From: Chitinophaga dinghuensis
Lineage (GTDB): Bacteria; Bacteroidota; Bacteroidia; Chitinophagales; Chitinophagaceae
Direction: 5' to 3'
Assembly: GCF_003259435.1 (NCBI RefSeq)
Contig: NZ_QLMA01000004.1
Span: 372,001-436,000 of the forward strand
DNA length: 64,000 nucleotides
The notes below the pieces were generated by a model. That model did no database searches. It had not been told where the DNA came from and worked only from the letters and a program-made list of their open reading frames with translations. The first letter of the stretch is position 1; each line of letters opens with the position of its first letter. The position numbers and the translations under genes were made by a program. Positions 26,801-35,082 of the stretch are shown here, piece by piece.

Positions 26801-27925
26801 AAAACGGTTTACATCATCAAAGGGGAGGCTGTTGTGGTTGTATGATTGAAACTGATATAAGGGAAATTTGACCATGTTTTCGTGGTAGAAATTCAATCCT
26901 TTTTTATAGGTGCCAATCCATATAATACCGGTATTATCGCGATACAGCGTAGTGATGCTGTTCTGGCTGATACTCCTGTAGTCATCTGGGATATTTTCGA
27001 TATACTGAACTGTATGGTGGAATTTATGGAGGATGTTGATGCCGCCGTGATCTGTTCCAATCCATACTTCGCCGGGATTTCCGGGAACGATACCGCGTAC
27101 AATATTATTATTGAGGGCAATGCCGCTGGAGGTTTGATGGAAATGTGTCCATTTGTTGGTGGCCGTTTCATAGTACCAGGCGCCGTTATCGGCCTTGTCT
27201 TCGTATAGCCAGATATCTCCTTCATTGTCGGCACATAGCGTAAAGCTGCTGCTGTCGGCCCTTTGGAGCTGCTGGTTACGTTTAGTAATCTGCCAGTTTT
27301 TTCCATCCATTTTTTCCAGGACACCGTTGGTATGTATGATCCAGTAGTTTCCTTTTTTATCGGCGATTATATCGCTCACTTTATTGGTGGCGATAGTGGT
27401 TGTATCATTTTCGCGATGAAGGAGATGTCGGGTAGGAGAGGAGTTACTGGTAATATAAATGCCATTGGAGGGATGGAGAAAGAAGAAGTATTGTTGGTCT
27501 CGGAATATGTTGCGGACGGTTTTTCCAGGAATTCCGAGCGGCTCCAACATTTTTTCCGGATGATGATCAAATCGGTTGGTAGCGGGGTCGAAGATGTCGA
27601 TACCATTGCGGGTAAAGAGCCATAGGTGGCCTCCTGGGCCTGGTTGTATTTTCTCTATAGTATTTTCGGTAAGGGAAGACGTGTCTCTGGCATCATGCTG
27701 AAAGCTTTTGAATTGATAACCATCATAGCGGTTTAATCCTGATACAGTGCCTATCCACATAAATCCGCTGCTATCCTTAAAAAAGCAGTTTACCTGGTTA
27801 TTCAGCAGTCCCTGGTTAATATCTACATGACTAAATTGGTAGCGCAGCGTTTGTGCATGCAAGTGATATTGCACACATAGCAGGATAACAGTGATAATAA
27901 ACTTAAGGGCACTCCTTCTCCTCAT
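23852..27925 (-). CDS. Hybrid two-component system regulator (HTCS)
   Basis: 1357 residues from the ATG at 27925; an upstream ATG at 27961 would add 12 residues before the signal peptide. Order: signal segment, two seven-bladed propellers of ligand-binding repeats (about 20-720, many WIGT.GGL and LW.GT repeats), Y_Y_Y domain (about 730-795), membrane segment (about 800-820, FLLYILLIAAALLLA), HisKA with His863 in NVSHEFRTPL, HATPase_c, receiver with Asp1158 in VSDIAMPEMDG and a C-terminal AraC helix-turn-helix (EVAYEVGFNNPKYFTRYFK). HTCS proteins sense oligosaccharides in the periplasm and activate the adjacent glycan locus, here the GH31-SusCD genes downstream on the same strand. Confidence 0.96.
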   Translation of the reverse strand: MRRRSALKFIITVILLCVQYHLHAQTLRYQFSHVDINQGLLNNQVNCFFKDSSGFMWIGTVSGLNRYDGYQFKSFQHDARDTSSLTENTIEKIQPGPGGHLWLFTRNGIDIFDPATNRFDHHPEKMLEPLGIPGKTVRNIFRDQQYFFFLHPSNGIYITSNSSPTRHLLHRENDTTTIATNKVSDIIADKKGNYWIIHTNGVLEKMDGKNWQITKRNQQLQRADSSSFTLCADNEGDIWLYEDKADNGAWYYETATNKWTHFHQTSSGIALNNNIVRGIVPGNPGEVWIGTDHGGINILHKFHHTVQYIENIPDDYRSISQNSITTLYRDNTGIIWIGTYKKGLNFYHENMVKFPLYQFQSYNHNSLPFDDVNRFIEDAKGNLWIGTNGGGLIYYDRNNNTFRQYKHDPANPNSISGNVVVSLCMDHKGQLWAGTYFGGLDRFTGNGFAHYKHIPGDPASISDNSVWEIMEDSRQQLWIGTLAGGLNTLNPATGKFRRMDDLFKSRYVAALLEDKKGNIWIGGSEGLTMYNPAKGTVSRFTSNPAKEGTLSHNNVVCIFEDTHANIWIGTRDGLDMYLPKTGLFQTYRQEDGLPNNTVLNILEDNRQTLWLSTPNGLSNMYTSHGTNGFHFKNYDESDGLQGKEFNENAALKTAKGELIFGGGNGFNLFYPDNILLNRNIPPVVLTELQVFNQRIEPGQQLQGRTILDKAMPQTNAITLRHDQNMFSISFASLNYFHPEKNRYAYMLEGFNKNWLYTDSTQRMATFTNLDPGDYIFRVKASNNDGIWNDTGTALHIRILPPFWKTWPAFLLYILLIAAALLLARRIILERERLKFRVAEQMREAERMHELDAMKIRFFTNVSHEFRTPLSLIITPLERLIGQGSDQLLKGQLQLMQRNARRLLNLVNQLLDFRKMEVEQIKLHPSEGDIAAYIKELTWSFSDLSEKKHIQLHYSSNVQSLYMLYDSDKIEKILFNLLSNAFKFTPEDGKIAVDLQHDAENSVLQIAVRDTGIGIPLEKQEHIFGRFFQHDVPGSVMNQGSGIGLSITKEFVKLHKGSIQVDSAPEMGSCFTVTLPVQTTAAVPGEITTEVSNGAVQVAATPVPVTKNLPQVLLVEDNEDFRFYLKDNLGQYFQIIEAENGLVAWKLLSQLQPQVIVSDIAMPEMDGLELCRKIRQNPRTSHLPVVLLTARAADAQQLEALETGATDYVTKPFNFEMLLSKIRNIIAQQQSLKKTFREHFDAHPSEVAISSADEQFIRQAVEIVEKNISDPDFSVEDLSRALFMSRVSAYKKILAITGKPPLEFIRSIRLKRAAQLLEKSQLTVAEVAYEVGFNNPKYFTRYFKMEFNELPSVYGKKK

Positions 27926-28075
27926 GGATACTCTGCTTTGGTTGACATTTCGTAGAGGCAATATAGGAATTTTTTAGCCTTTTGAATAGGCCATGAAACA
28001 TGATGGCAATGCAACGATGTAGGGTAGGAATGGTGGCCGTATGGGTTATTTCAAACCAGGATTATTTTGTGGCAG

Positions 28076-28920
28076 CTGTTAGTCCGCTTTGTCCCCAACA
28101 AACCCCAATCAATTTCCTCCGCTCATCTCAACCGCACATGCAGCTTTGTCCCTAACAAAACCCAATCAATTTCCCCCGCTCATCCCAACCGCATACATGC
28201 AGCTTTGTCCCCAACAATACCTAATCAATTTCTCCCGCCCCGTCCCTAGCCGCATACAGGCAGCTTTGTCCCCAACAAAACCTAATCAATTTCTCCGCCC
28301 GTCCCTAGCTGCATACTGGCGGCTTTGTGCACCACAATCCCCAATCAATTTCTCCGCCCGTCCCTAGCCGCATACAGGCAGCTTTGTCCCCAACAAAACC
28401 TAATCAATTTCTCCGCCCGTCCCTAGCTGCATACAGGCGGCTTTGTGCACCACAATCCCCAATCAATTTCCTCTGCTCATCTCCAACGGCATATAGGCAG
28501 CTTTGTCCCTAACAATCCCCAATCAATTTCCCCCTCTCATCCCAACCGCCTACAGGCAGCCTTGTCCCCAACAAACCCCAATCAATTTACCGCGCTCATC
28601 TCCAACTGCATACAGGCAGCTTTGTCCCCAACAATACCTAATCAATTTCCTCCGCTCATCCCAACCGCCTACAGGCAGCCTTGTCCCCAACAAAACCTAA
28701 TCAATTTCTCCGCCCGTCCCTAGCCGCATACAGGCAGCTTTGTCCCCAACAATACCTAATCAATTTCTCCGCCCATCCCTAGCCGCATACAGGCAGCTTT
28801 GTCCCCAACAAAAACTAATCAATTTCTCCGCCCGTCCCTAGCTGCCTACAGGTAGCTTTGTCCCCAACAAAAACTAATCAATTTCTCCCGCCCCGTCCCC
28901 AGCCGCCGTCAGGCGGCTGG
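28076..28920. repeat. Fourteen-copy tandem array of a 59-bp repeat
   Basis: Units are marked by GCTTTGTCC-like sequence at 28086, 28143, 28202, 28263, 28322, 28381, 28440, 28500, 28559, 28619, 28678, 28737, 28796 and 28855; spacing is 57-61 bp, mostly 59. Each unit holds CCCCAACAA, a near-invariant AATCAATTT, a CCCGTCCCTAG-like part and an imperfect inverted repeat around AGCTGCATACAGGCAGCT. Two units (28322 and 28440) carry the variant GTGCACCACAATCC and are nearly identical to each other, as if copied as a block. The array lies between the divergent HTCS and DUF4350-like genes. The whole unit repeats, so there are no CRISPR-type spacers. Confidence 0.92.
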
Positions 28921-28924
28921 GGAC
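28895..28924. repeat. Perfect 13-bp stem hairpin at the array end
   Basis: The last repeat unit runs into a perfect palindrome, a 13-bp stem (28895-28907 with 28912-28924) and a GTCA loop. The same place in internal units is only an imperfect inverted repeat. On the plus strand it is followed by an A run and not a T run, so it does not have the form of an intrinsic terminator. Confidence 0.8.
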
Positions 28925-28981
28925 TTGAAAAAAAAACTCCACTATTAAAGTAAAATCTCAAAAAAAATTATCTGCTAATAC

Positions 28982-29012
28982 TTGACAATAGATTTAGCAT
29001 CCCCTACATTTG
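28982..29012 (+). promoter_or_regulatory. Bacteroidota-type promoter for the candidate RNA
   Basis: TTG at 28982-28984, a 20-base spacer and TACATTTG at 29005-29012 match the Bacteroidota housekeeping promoter form TTG-N(17-23)-TAnnTTTG. Transcription would begin near 29016-29019. Confidence 0.7.
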
Positions 29013-29015
29013 TAA

Positions 29016-29150
29016 TACGGCTTCCATCAAAGCCGCACTCCCTCTAAACCAGATATATCATTTTTCTATATAAAGATTTTATGGACCTGAGTGCCCATAA
29101 CGTGGAATTTTAGCAATAAAGGTCGAATTCTTTCGACCTTTCTCATTTTA
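29016..29150 (+). ncRNA. Candidate structured small RNA or leader RNA
   Basis: About 130 bases bounded by a strong promoter (28982-29012) and a perfect terminator hairpin: a 10-bp stem AAAGGTCGAA/TTCGACCTTT at 29118-29141 followed by a T-rich tract. Inside are a 5' hairpin CGGCTT/AAGCCG (29018-29035) and a long-range pair CACTC/GAGTG (29036-29040 with 29089-29093) around an AT-rich middle. No open frame of note is present. It could be an independent small RNA, or a transcription-attenuating leader for the gene starting at 29215. I do not recognise it as a known RNA family. Confidence 0.5.
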
Positions 29151-29214
29151 TCCCCTCCAGCATTATAATTTCTCAAAAATTATTACTAGTTTTTTGCCCA
29201 ATTTGGAAACTATT

Positions 29215-30036
29215 ATGCCACGTTATTCTCTTTTATGCCGCGGAATCCTGTCCGTTTTCCTGACAGGAATGCTTAGTCCGGTTTTTGCGCAAAGTGCGCC
29301 AGCAAAGGATGTCAGGGTTACCCTTGACTATTGGTACAATCATGAATTTAAAAAAGATAAAGCGGGGAATACCATTCGCTGGCATTACACCTGGGAAGAA
29401 CAGGAAAATGGCGGCTTCTCCATCTGGGGCCATATCTTCGACTCCCTGGGAGTAAAAAGGGATACGCTGGCAGCGGCTCCTACTGCCACCAATCTACAAA
29501 ATACAGATGTCTACATCATCGTAGACCCCGATACCGAACAGGAATCGCCTGCGCCTAATTATATGAACAGCAAAGATGCGGATGTGATTTATAACTGGGT
29601 AAAAGCCGGCGGGGTACTGGTATTGATGGAAAATGATTCTCTGAATGCGGAGTTTACCCATTTTAACACGTTAGCGGAAAAATTCGGTATTCACTTTAAT
29701 GGCGATAGCCGCAACCGCGTACAGGGCCGCAACTACGAGCAGGGAGCGCTGATGATCCCACCTCGCCACGAGATCTTCCCGAATGTTAAAAAAGTATATA
29801 TTAAGGAATTGTCCACTATGACGCTGAAAGCGCCTGCCAAAGCCGTTTATAAAGATGGTAACTATGTGATAATGGCAGTGGCCAAAGTAGGCAAGGGTAC
29901 TGTATTCGCGGTTGGAGACCCTTGGTTCTATAATGAATACACAGATGGAAAACGCCTGACGCCAGATTATCAGAACTATGGCGCTGCCGCAGATCTCTCT
30001 GCATGGCTGATCAAACAGGTAAAGAAAAAGAAATAA
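29215..30036 (+). CDS. Secreted DUF4350-like protein (glutamine-amidotransferase-like fold)
   Basis: 273 residues from the ATG at 29215; the frame could extend to a TTG at 29194. A signal peptide (about 1-26, cut after PVFAQ) makes it periplasmic or secreted. The core alternates strands and helices: VRVTLDYWYNHEF, DVYIIVDPDTEQE, VIYNWVKAGGVLVLMEND, FNTLAEKFGIHFN, GKGTVFAVGDPWFYNEY. This pattern resembles DUF4350 domains, also found attached to unsaturated-rhamnogalacturonyl hydrolases, but no hydrolase domain is present and I cannot assign catalysis. Its stop codon directly abuts the stop of convergent queG. It may be controlled by the leader RNA at 29016-29150. Confidence 0.65.
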   Translation: MPRYSLLCRGILSVFLTGMLSPVFAQSAPAKDVRVTLDYWYNHEFKKDKAGNTIRWHYTWEEQENGGFSIWGHIFDSLGVKRDTLAAAPTATNLQNTDVYIIVDPDTEQESPAPNYMNSKDADVIYNWVKAGGVLVLMENDSLNAEFTHFNTLAEKFGIHFNGDSRNRVQGRNYEQGALMIPPRHEIFPNVKKVYIKELSTMTLKAPAKAVYKDGNYVIMAVAKVGKGTVFAVGDPWFYNEYTDGKRLTPDYQNYGAAADLSAWLIKQVKKKK

Positions 30037-30957
30037 TTATTCTCCCAGGTTCAAAAACTGGAGATTTCTCCTGATTCCCGCATATTTACTGCGTTTCAGG
30101 GGAGAATGACGGAAGATGGCTTTGAATGCTTCTTCCGTCATTTCCTCCCAGTCGTTGGTCGTAAAATCAAGAATAGCAGGGATCGGCGTGAATGCCGTTT
30201 CATTATTGGCCTTCGCAAAACGATTCCAGGGACATACATCCTGACAGGTATCACAGCCAAACATCCAGTTGTCAAAAGACCCTTTCATCTTCTCGGGTAT
30301 CAACTGATCCTTCAGTTCAATAGTGAAATAGGAAATACAGCGACTCCCATCAACCACTCCCGGCGCTACCAGCGCGCCTGTAGGACAGGCATCCAGGCAC
30401 CGGGTACAAGTACCGCAATAATCGCCCACCGGGCCATCATACTCCAGCGGAATATCTGTTATCAATGTAGCAATGAAGAAGAACGAACCGGATTGCTTAT
30501 TGATAATATTTCCGTTTTTACCAATCCATCCAAGTCCGCCCCTGCGCGCCCAGCTTCGTTCCAGTACCGGCGCAGAATCCACAAATCCCCGCCCCTGTAT
30601 CTGCCCAATCCGCTCCTGCATGCGTGCCAACATCTCCTTTAATCGTGCCCGGATTACCTCGTGATAGTCCTGCCCATACGCATACTTGGAAACTTTGGGA
30701 GCGTCTTCCCGCTGACGTTCCGCAGGAAAATAGTTGTATAAAAGTGTGATGACAGACTTTGCGCCATCTACCAGTTTTCGGGGATCTATCCGCTTGTCAA
30801 AGTGATTCTCCATGTATTGCATAGAGCCATGCATCCCTTTTTTCAACCACTGCTCCAGCCTGCGCGCATCGTCGTCCAGCTGCGTTGCTTCTGAAATGCC
30901 GCAGTAGTCAAATCCCAGTTCCCTGGCAAGCTCTTTTATGAATCTGGTATGTTCCAC
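30037..30957 (-). CDS. queG: Epoxyqueuosine reductase QueG
   Basis: 306 residues. QueG performs the last step of queuosine synthesis, reducing epoxyqueuosine in tRNA with a cobalamin cofactor and two 4Fe-4S clusters. Seen here: the N-terminal [10 protein letters not shown], the central [22 protein letters not shown] signature, cluster motif [16 protein letters not shown] and the second [11 protein letters not shown] with the extra cysteine nearby (FGCDTC). The C terminus has [12 protein letters not shown]. Length suits the short form without the HEAT-like tail seen in some homologues. It is cytoplasmic, and is probably a single-gene unit divergent from the DUF3857 genes. Confidence 0.95.
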   Translation of the reverse strand: MEHTRFIKELARELGFDYCGISEATQLDDDARRLEQWLKKGMHGSMQYMENHFDKRIDPRKLVDGAKSVITLLYNYFPAERQREDAPKVSKYAYGQDYHEVIRARLKEMLARMQERIGQIQGRGFVDSAPVLERSWARRGGLGWIGKNGNIINKQSGSFFFIATLITDIPLEYDGPVGDYCGTCTRCLDACPTGALVAPGVVDGSRCISYFTIELKDQLIPEKMKGSFDNWMFGCDTCQDVCPWNRFAKANNETAFTPIPAILDFTTNDWEEMTEEAFKAIFRHSPLKRSKYAGIRRNLQFLNLGE

Positions 30958-31059
30958 GCCGCAAAATTACAATAAGTCCCCGGGAATACCCTGAAATAGG
31001 AGAATTGCAGAAAATTATATCTTCACCGCAATTTAATTAAGCCCTGTATCTGAAACATT

Positions 31060-33084
31060 ATGCGCTATAATTCTGTCGTGCTGGCATTTTTTACCCTGAC
31101 CAGCTGTTTGTTCTCTACTGTCCTGTATGCCCAGGATGGTGCAAAAATGAAATTCGGCAAAGTTTCCAAAGAAGAATTTAATCTCAGTTCCGCCAAAGAC
31201 ACCGGCGCTCATGCGATCATTATTTCTGAAATTGGCAGCTCCGCCTTTGAAACCAATGGCTCCTCCCTGGCCGTTGTCTATAAGGTACACAAACGCTATA
31301 AGATCGTAGACAAATCAGGATACGATTACGCGAATGTAAAGGTCAACCTGTTTAAAGGAAATACCAATAATACCCAGGAAGAGATCAGCAAGATCAAAGC
31401 TTCAGCCTATAACCTGGAGAATGGTGAAATCAAGGAAACTAAATTGGAAAGTAAGGATATCTATACCGAACAGACCATCAAAAATTATGTTACCAAGAAA
31501 TTTGCCATCCCTGGCGTAAAAGAAGGTACCATCATTGAATACAGTTATACGGTAACCTCTCCATTCTGGACGAGTCTCCCGTCATGGACTTACCAACATT
31601 CCATACCCACTCTTTGGAGTGAATATACTGTGTCCATCCCAGACTTCCTCCGCTTTGTGCAGCTGGGTACAGGTTTTGAACCTTACGTGGAGAAAACCAG
31701 GAACACCAGTCATACCGTTTTCAGCTTCCGATATGAGCCATATGGCGCTACCGGTCAATCTGAAAATGTGAGCCTTAGCTCGGAAATTACCCACTTCCGC
31801 TGGGCGGCGAAAGACTTACCAGCTATCAGAGATGAAAAGTTCATTACCACTACTGATAACTATGTTAACAGAATAGAGTTTCAGCTGGCTTCCTATAAGT
31901 TCGGAGAAGTGGCCAAGGATACAAAAAATACCTGGCCTAAACTGATGGAAGATCTGAATAAAGATGAAGACTTCGGCGCCGCAATGGGCAAGAATGGCAA
32001 CTTCATGGATAATATCACCGATGAGCTCATCAAAGGCGCTACTTCCGATCAGGAAAAAGCAGCCAGAATATTCAACTGGGTAAAAACAAATGTGATATGT
32101 AATGATTCGCGTGGTATCTGGACTTCCCAGCGTCTGAAAACTACCCTCACCAGCAAGAAAGGAGGCGTTTCTGATATCAACTTGCTCTTAGTAGGTTTGC
32201 TGCGCCGCGCTAAACTGGATGCATTCCCGATTATCCTCAGTACAAGAGAACACGGATATGTTTCCTATTATCCATTGCTCAGTCGCTTCAACTATGTAAT
32301 CGCGGCAGTGCGACTGGAAGATAATGTTGTCACCCTCGACGCCACCGATCCATTACTCGGATTTGGTAAACTGCTGCCATCCTGCTATAACGGCGATGCG
32401 AGAATTGTAGATGAATTAGGTAGCAACTTTGTTATCTCTGCGGATTCGCTCCACGAAGCGGAAATGACCAGCGTATCATTCGATAAATTCGAGAAAGGCG
32501 CATTCCACGGTACCTTCCAACAGCGTCCAACCTATCTGCAATCCTATAATATTCGCAAAGAAATCCAAAGCAAAAAGAAAGAAGGGTTCTTCGAACGAAT
32601 CGGTAAATCTTTCAATGGCGAGGTGGAAATCAGCAATGGACAAGTAAATGATCTGGATAGTCTCAATGATGCGATTATGGTGTCCTATGATTTCAAAATG
32701 AAAGGTGGTGAAGATGATGATGTCATCTATCTTAATCCATTCGTCGGCAGTGCGTATAAAGAGAATATCTTCAAAGCGGCAGAACGTAAGTACCCTGTGG
32801 AAATGAATGCCGTATACGATGAAATGTACTCGCTCAACTTCCAAATACCAGAAGGATATGTAGTCGATGAACTGCCGAAATCCTCCATTGTAAAGTTCAA
32901 CGAGACGGAAGGTATATTCCAATACCTGATCCAGGCAACGGAAGATCGCGTACAAATGCGTTGCCGTATCCAGTTAAAGAAAGCCACTTTCGAGCCGGAA
33001 GATTATCCTTCCCTCCGTGATTTCTGGGGTATGATCGTGAAAAAACAGGCAGAACAAATAGTGCTGAAAAAGAAAAAAGCATAA
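31060..33084 (+). CDS. DUF3857/transglutaminase-like protein, catalytic residues lost
   Basis: 674 residues with a signal peptide (about 1-24, LYAQ). The N-terminal DUF3857 domain (about 60-240) has YKVHKRYKIVDKSGYDYA and VKEGTIIEYSYTV. A transglutaminase-like core (about 300-440) follows, with AARIFNWVKTNVI. At the place of the catalytic Cys (GDC in the neighbour) this protein reads GGVSDIN (368-374), and the catalytic His is Tyr412 in FNYVIA; the Asp in LDATD remains. It is therefore probably not an active enzyme. The C-terminal third is a beta-rich domain. It lies 2 bases before a second DUF3857 gene, so the two are co-transcribed. Confidence 0.8.
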   Translation: MRYNSVVLAFFTLTSCLFSTVLYAQDGAKMKFGKVSKEEFNLSSAKDTGAHAIIISEIGSSAFETNGSSLAVVYKVHKRYKIVDKSGYDYANVKVNLFKGNTNNTQEEISKIKASAYNLENGEIKETKLESKDIYTEQTIKNYVTKKFAIPGVKEGTIIEYSYTVTSPFWTSLPSWTYQHSIPTLWSEYTVSIPDFLRFVQLGTGFEPYVEKTRNTSHTVFSFRYEPYGATGQSENVSLSSEITHFRWAAKDLPAIRDEKFITTTDNYVNRIEFQLASYKFGEVAKDTKNTWPKLMEDLNKDEDFGAAMGKNGNFMDNITDELIKGATSDQEKAARIFNWVKTNVICNDSRGIWTSQRLKTTLTSKKGGVSDINLLLVGLLRRAKLDAFPIILSTREHGYVSYYPLLSRFNYVIAAVRLEDNVVTLDATDPLLGFGKLLPSCYNGDARIVDELGSNFVISADSLHEAEMTSVSFDKFEKGAFHGTFQQRPTYLQSYNIRKEIQSKKKEGFFERIGKSFNGEVEISNGQVNDLDSLNDAIMVSYDFKMKGGEDDDVIYLNPFVGSAYKENIFKAAERKYPVEMNAVYDEMYSLNFQIPEGYVVDELPKSSIVKFNETEGIFQYLIQATEDRVQMRCRIQLKKATFEPEDYPSLRDFWGMIVKKQAEQIVLKKKKA

Positions 33085-33086
33085 CC

Positions 33087-34997
33087 TTGAAAAGTCTTAA
33101 AATATTATTCGGTATACTCTGCTGCTGGCAACTCCCATTGCTGGCTGCAGAGCCATTTTATCCTGCATCCGCTATTCCTGAAGGGCTGAAGAAAAATGCA
33201 CACAGCATTATGCGCCTGAATGAGACGACCTATCGTGTTGTTGATAGCAAGGAAATCAGGGCGGTCCAACATCAGGTCATCACCATCCTCGATAAATCAG
33301 GCGATAACCGTAGCACGCTCACAGAGTCTTACGATAAACTGCGGGAAATCCGTAGTATCTCCGGCGCCTATTACGATGATAAAGGTAATCAGGTAAAACG
33401 CCTCCGCCAGAGCGATATCGCAGATGTTGCAGGTGCTGGTGGAACGGAACTCATTACCGATTCCAGAGTGAAATTCCATGAATTTACCGGTTTCGGATAT
33501 CCGTATACGATAGAGTATACTGTGGAATATAAATTGAACAGCGCATACTTCCTGCGTATGTTCCTGCCACAGGAAATACAGACAGAAGCCGTAGAAAAAG
33601 CAGTGGTGAATATTGTGATGCCTGCCTCATTGCAGTTGCAATATAAGATGATGCAAACCACAGTATCGCCTGTTATCGCCGATACAAAAGAAGGAAAAAG
33701 CTACACCTGGACATTCGCCAATCTGCCTGCCATCAAGAAAGAGGCATTGGCAGTGTCGTTGTTCAACAGAGTTCCTTCTGTACTGCTGGCTGCCAGCGAA
33801 TTTGACTATGGTCCGTTTCATGGTAAGTCGGGCTCCTGGCAGGACCTTGGTAACTTCTTTTATCGTATTAACGCGGGTAGAGATGTATTGCCGGATAATA
33901 TGAAGACGAAAGTCCACCAGCTTACCGACCATCTTTCTACGTCACAGGAAAAAATTGCAGCCCTCTATAGATATCTGCAAAAAAATTTCCGATATATCAG
34001 TATCCAGTTGGGAATTGGAGGCTATCAAACCATCGATGCACAAACCACTGCAAAAACAGGATATGGCGATTGTAAAGCCCTTTCCAATATTATGTGTGCA
34101 ATGCTAAAGGAAGTAGGCATCGCCGCAAATAGTGTCCTGGTGCAAGGTTCAGATGAACCGCGCGTTTTTCCGGAAGATTTTGCGGCCGATTGGTTCAACC
34201 ATGTCATCGTTTGTGTTCCTGGTAAAAAAGATACTACCTGGTTGGAATGTACCAGTACATCTCTGCCAGCCGGCTATCTGAGCAGCTTTACGGGCAACAG
34301 GGCAGTGGTAGTATTGGATTCGCTGCACAGTAAACTGACACATACGCCATATTATGGCCAGAAAGAGAACCGCAGAAGCTCCGTAGTGAATGCAGTGATA
34401 GACGAAACCGGGAATATGAAGATAAAGTCGGAAATCCGCTCTACTGGCATGTTACAGGATGATCTCTCTTCCATGGTTAATAATGCCAGCAAACAAAAAC
34501 AACTGGAAATATTACGCTCCGGCCTGGACTTCTCCAATTATGATGTAAATGCTTACGAAACCAGTGAAGACAAAAAGATCCTGCCTACTTTAACAGAGCA
34601 ATTGGATATCACTGCCAGCAATTATGCCACTGTAACAGGCAAACGCATGTTCCTGCTGCCAAATGTAATGAGCCGGTATGGTACCAAACTGGAGGAAGAC
34701 ACCGCACGTATTTCCCCGGTAGCATTCCCGATGGCATATACTAAAACAGATACAGTAAATATCGCCATCCCCGCAGGATATAAGGTAGAATCTCAACCTA
34801 AACCACAAGTACTGACCAGTAAATATGGCTCCTTCACGACTACACTCAGTGTAAACGGGAATACCATTACGTATATACGAAAATTGGACATCACGGGTGG
34901 AACATACCCTGTAGCGGAATACAATGATATCCTGAATTTCACCAACACCATTTATAAATCGGATCGTAACCGGTTAGTGTTGGTGAAGGAACAGTAA
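33087..34997 (+). CDS. DUF3857/transglutaminase-like protein
   Basis: 636 residues, starting at a TTG at 33087, two bases after the stop of the previous gene; the residues that follow (MKSLKILFGILCCWQLPLLAAEP) form a good signal peptide, which supports this start. A DUF3857 domain (about 45-220) is followed by a transglutaminase core with Cys329 in YGDCKALSN and His372 in WFNHVIV; the third position is Glu387 (WLECTS) where Asp is usual. It therefore has a possible Cys-His-Glu site, unlike its partner upstream. Function is unknown; proteins of this type are exported and often occur in pairs in Bacteroidota. Confidence 0.8.
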   Translation: MKSLKILFGILCCWQLPLLAAEPFYPASAIPEGLKKNAHSIMRLNETTYRVVDSKEIRAVQHQVITILDKSGDNRSTLTESYDKLREIRSISGAYYDDKGNQVKRLRQSDIADVAGAGGTELITDSRVKFHEFTGFGYPYTIEYTVEYKLNSAYFLRMFLPQEIQTEAVEKAVVNIVMPASLQLQYKMMQTTVSPVIADTKEGKSYTWTFANLPAIKKEALAVSLFNRVPSVLLAASEFDYGPFHGKSGSWQDLGNFFYRINAGRDVLPDNMKTKVHQLTDHLSTSQEKIAALYRYLQKNFRYISIQLGIGGYQTIDAQTTAKTGYGDCKALSNIMCAMLKEVGIAANSVLVQGSDEPRVFPEDFAADWFNHVIVCVPGKKDTTWLECTSTSLPAGYLSSFTGNRAVVVLDSLHSKLTHTPYYGQKENRRSSVVNAVIDETGNMKIKSEIRSTGMLQDDLSSMVNNASKQKQLEILRSGLDFSNYDVNAYETSEDKKILPTLTEQLDITASNYATVTGKRMFLLPNVMSRYGTKLEEDTARISPVAFPMAYTKTDTVNIAIPAGYKVESQPKPQVLTSKYGSFTTTLSVNGNTITYIRKLDITGGTYPVAEYNDILNFTNTIYKSDRNRLVLVKEQ

Positions 34998-35019
34998 AAA
35001 TCAGCTTTACAAATACAAG

Positions 35020-35054
35020 AAAAGGCGCCGGATCTGCATTTCCGGGCGCCTTTT
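35020..35054. terminator. Bidirectional terminator between convergent genes
   Basis: A 10-bp stem AAAAGGCGCC/GGCGCCTTTT surrounds a 15-base loop and carries an A run on one side and a T run on the other. It lies between the ends of the second DUF3857 gene and the DUF937-OmpA gene and can serve both. Confidence 0.85.
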
Positions 35055-35082
35055 CCTTTTGATATGGGTTGATATGGCTGTA

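Noticed and set aside
28067..28723. Several plus-strand frames of 60-92 codons with repeated Pro/Asn/Gln-rich peptides
   Set aside because: They are translations of the 59-bp DNA array. Since 59 is not a multiple of three, the frame changes from unit to unit, and similar peptides appear in more than one frame.
28076..28920. CRISPR array
   Set aside because: The complete 57-61-bp unit repeats with small changes; there are no unique spacers between short invariant repeats, and no cas gene is nearby.
28895..28936. Intrinsic terminator at the end of the 59-bp array
   Set aside because: The 13-bp hairpin is followed by As on the plus strand; on the minus strand the T run comes before the hairpin. 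It has the wrong form in both directions.
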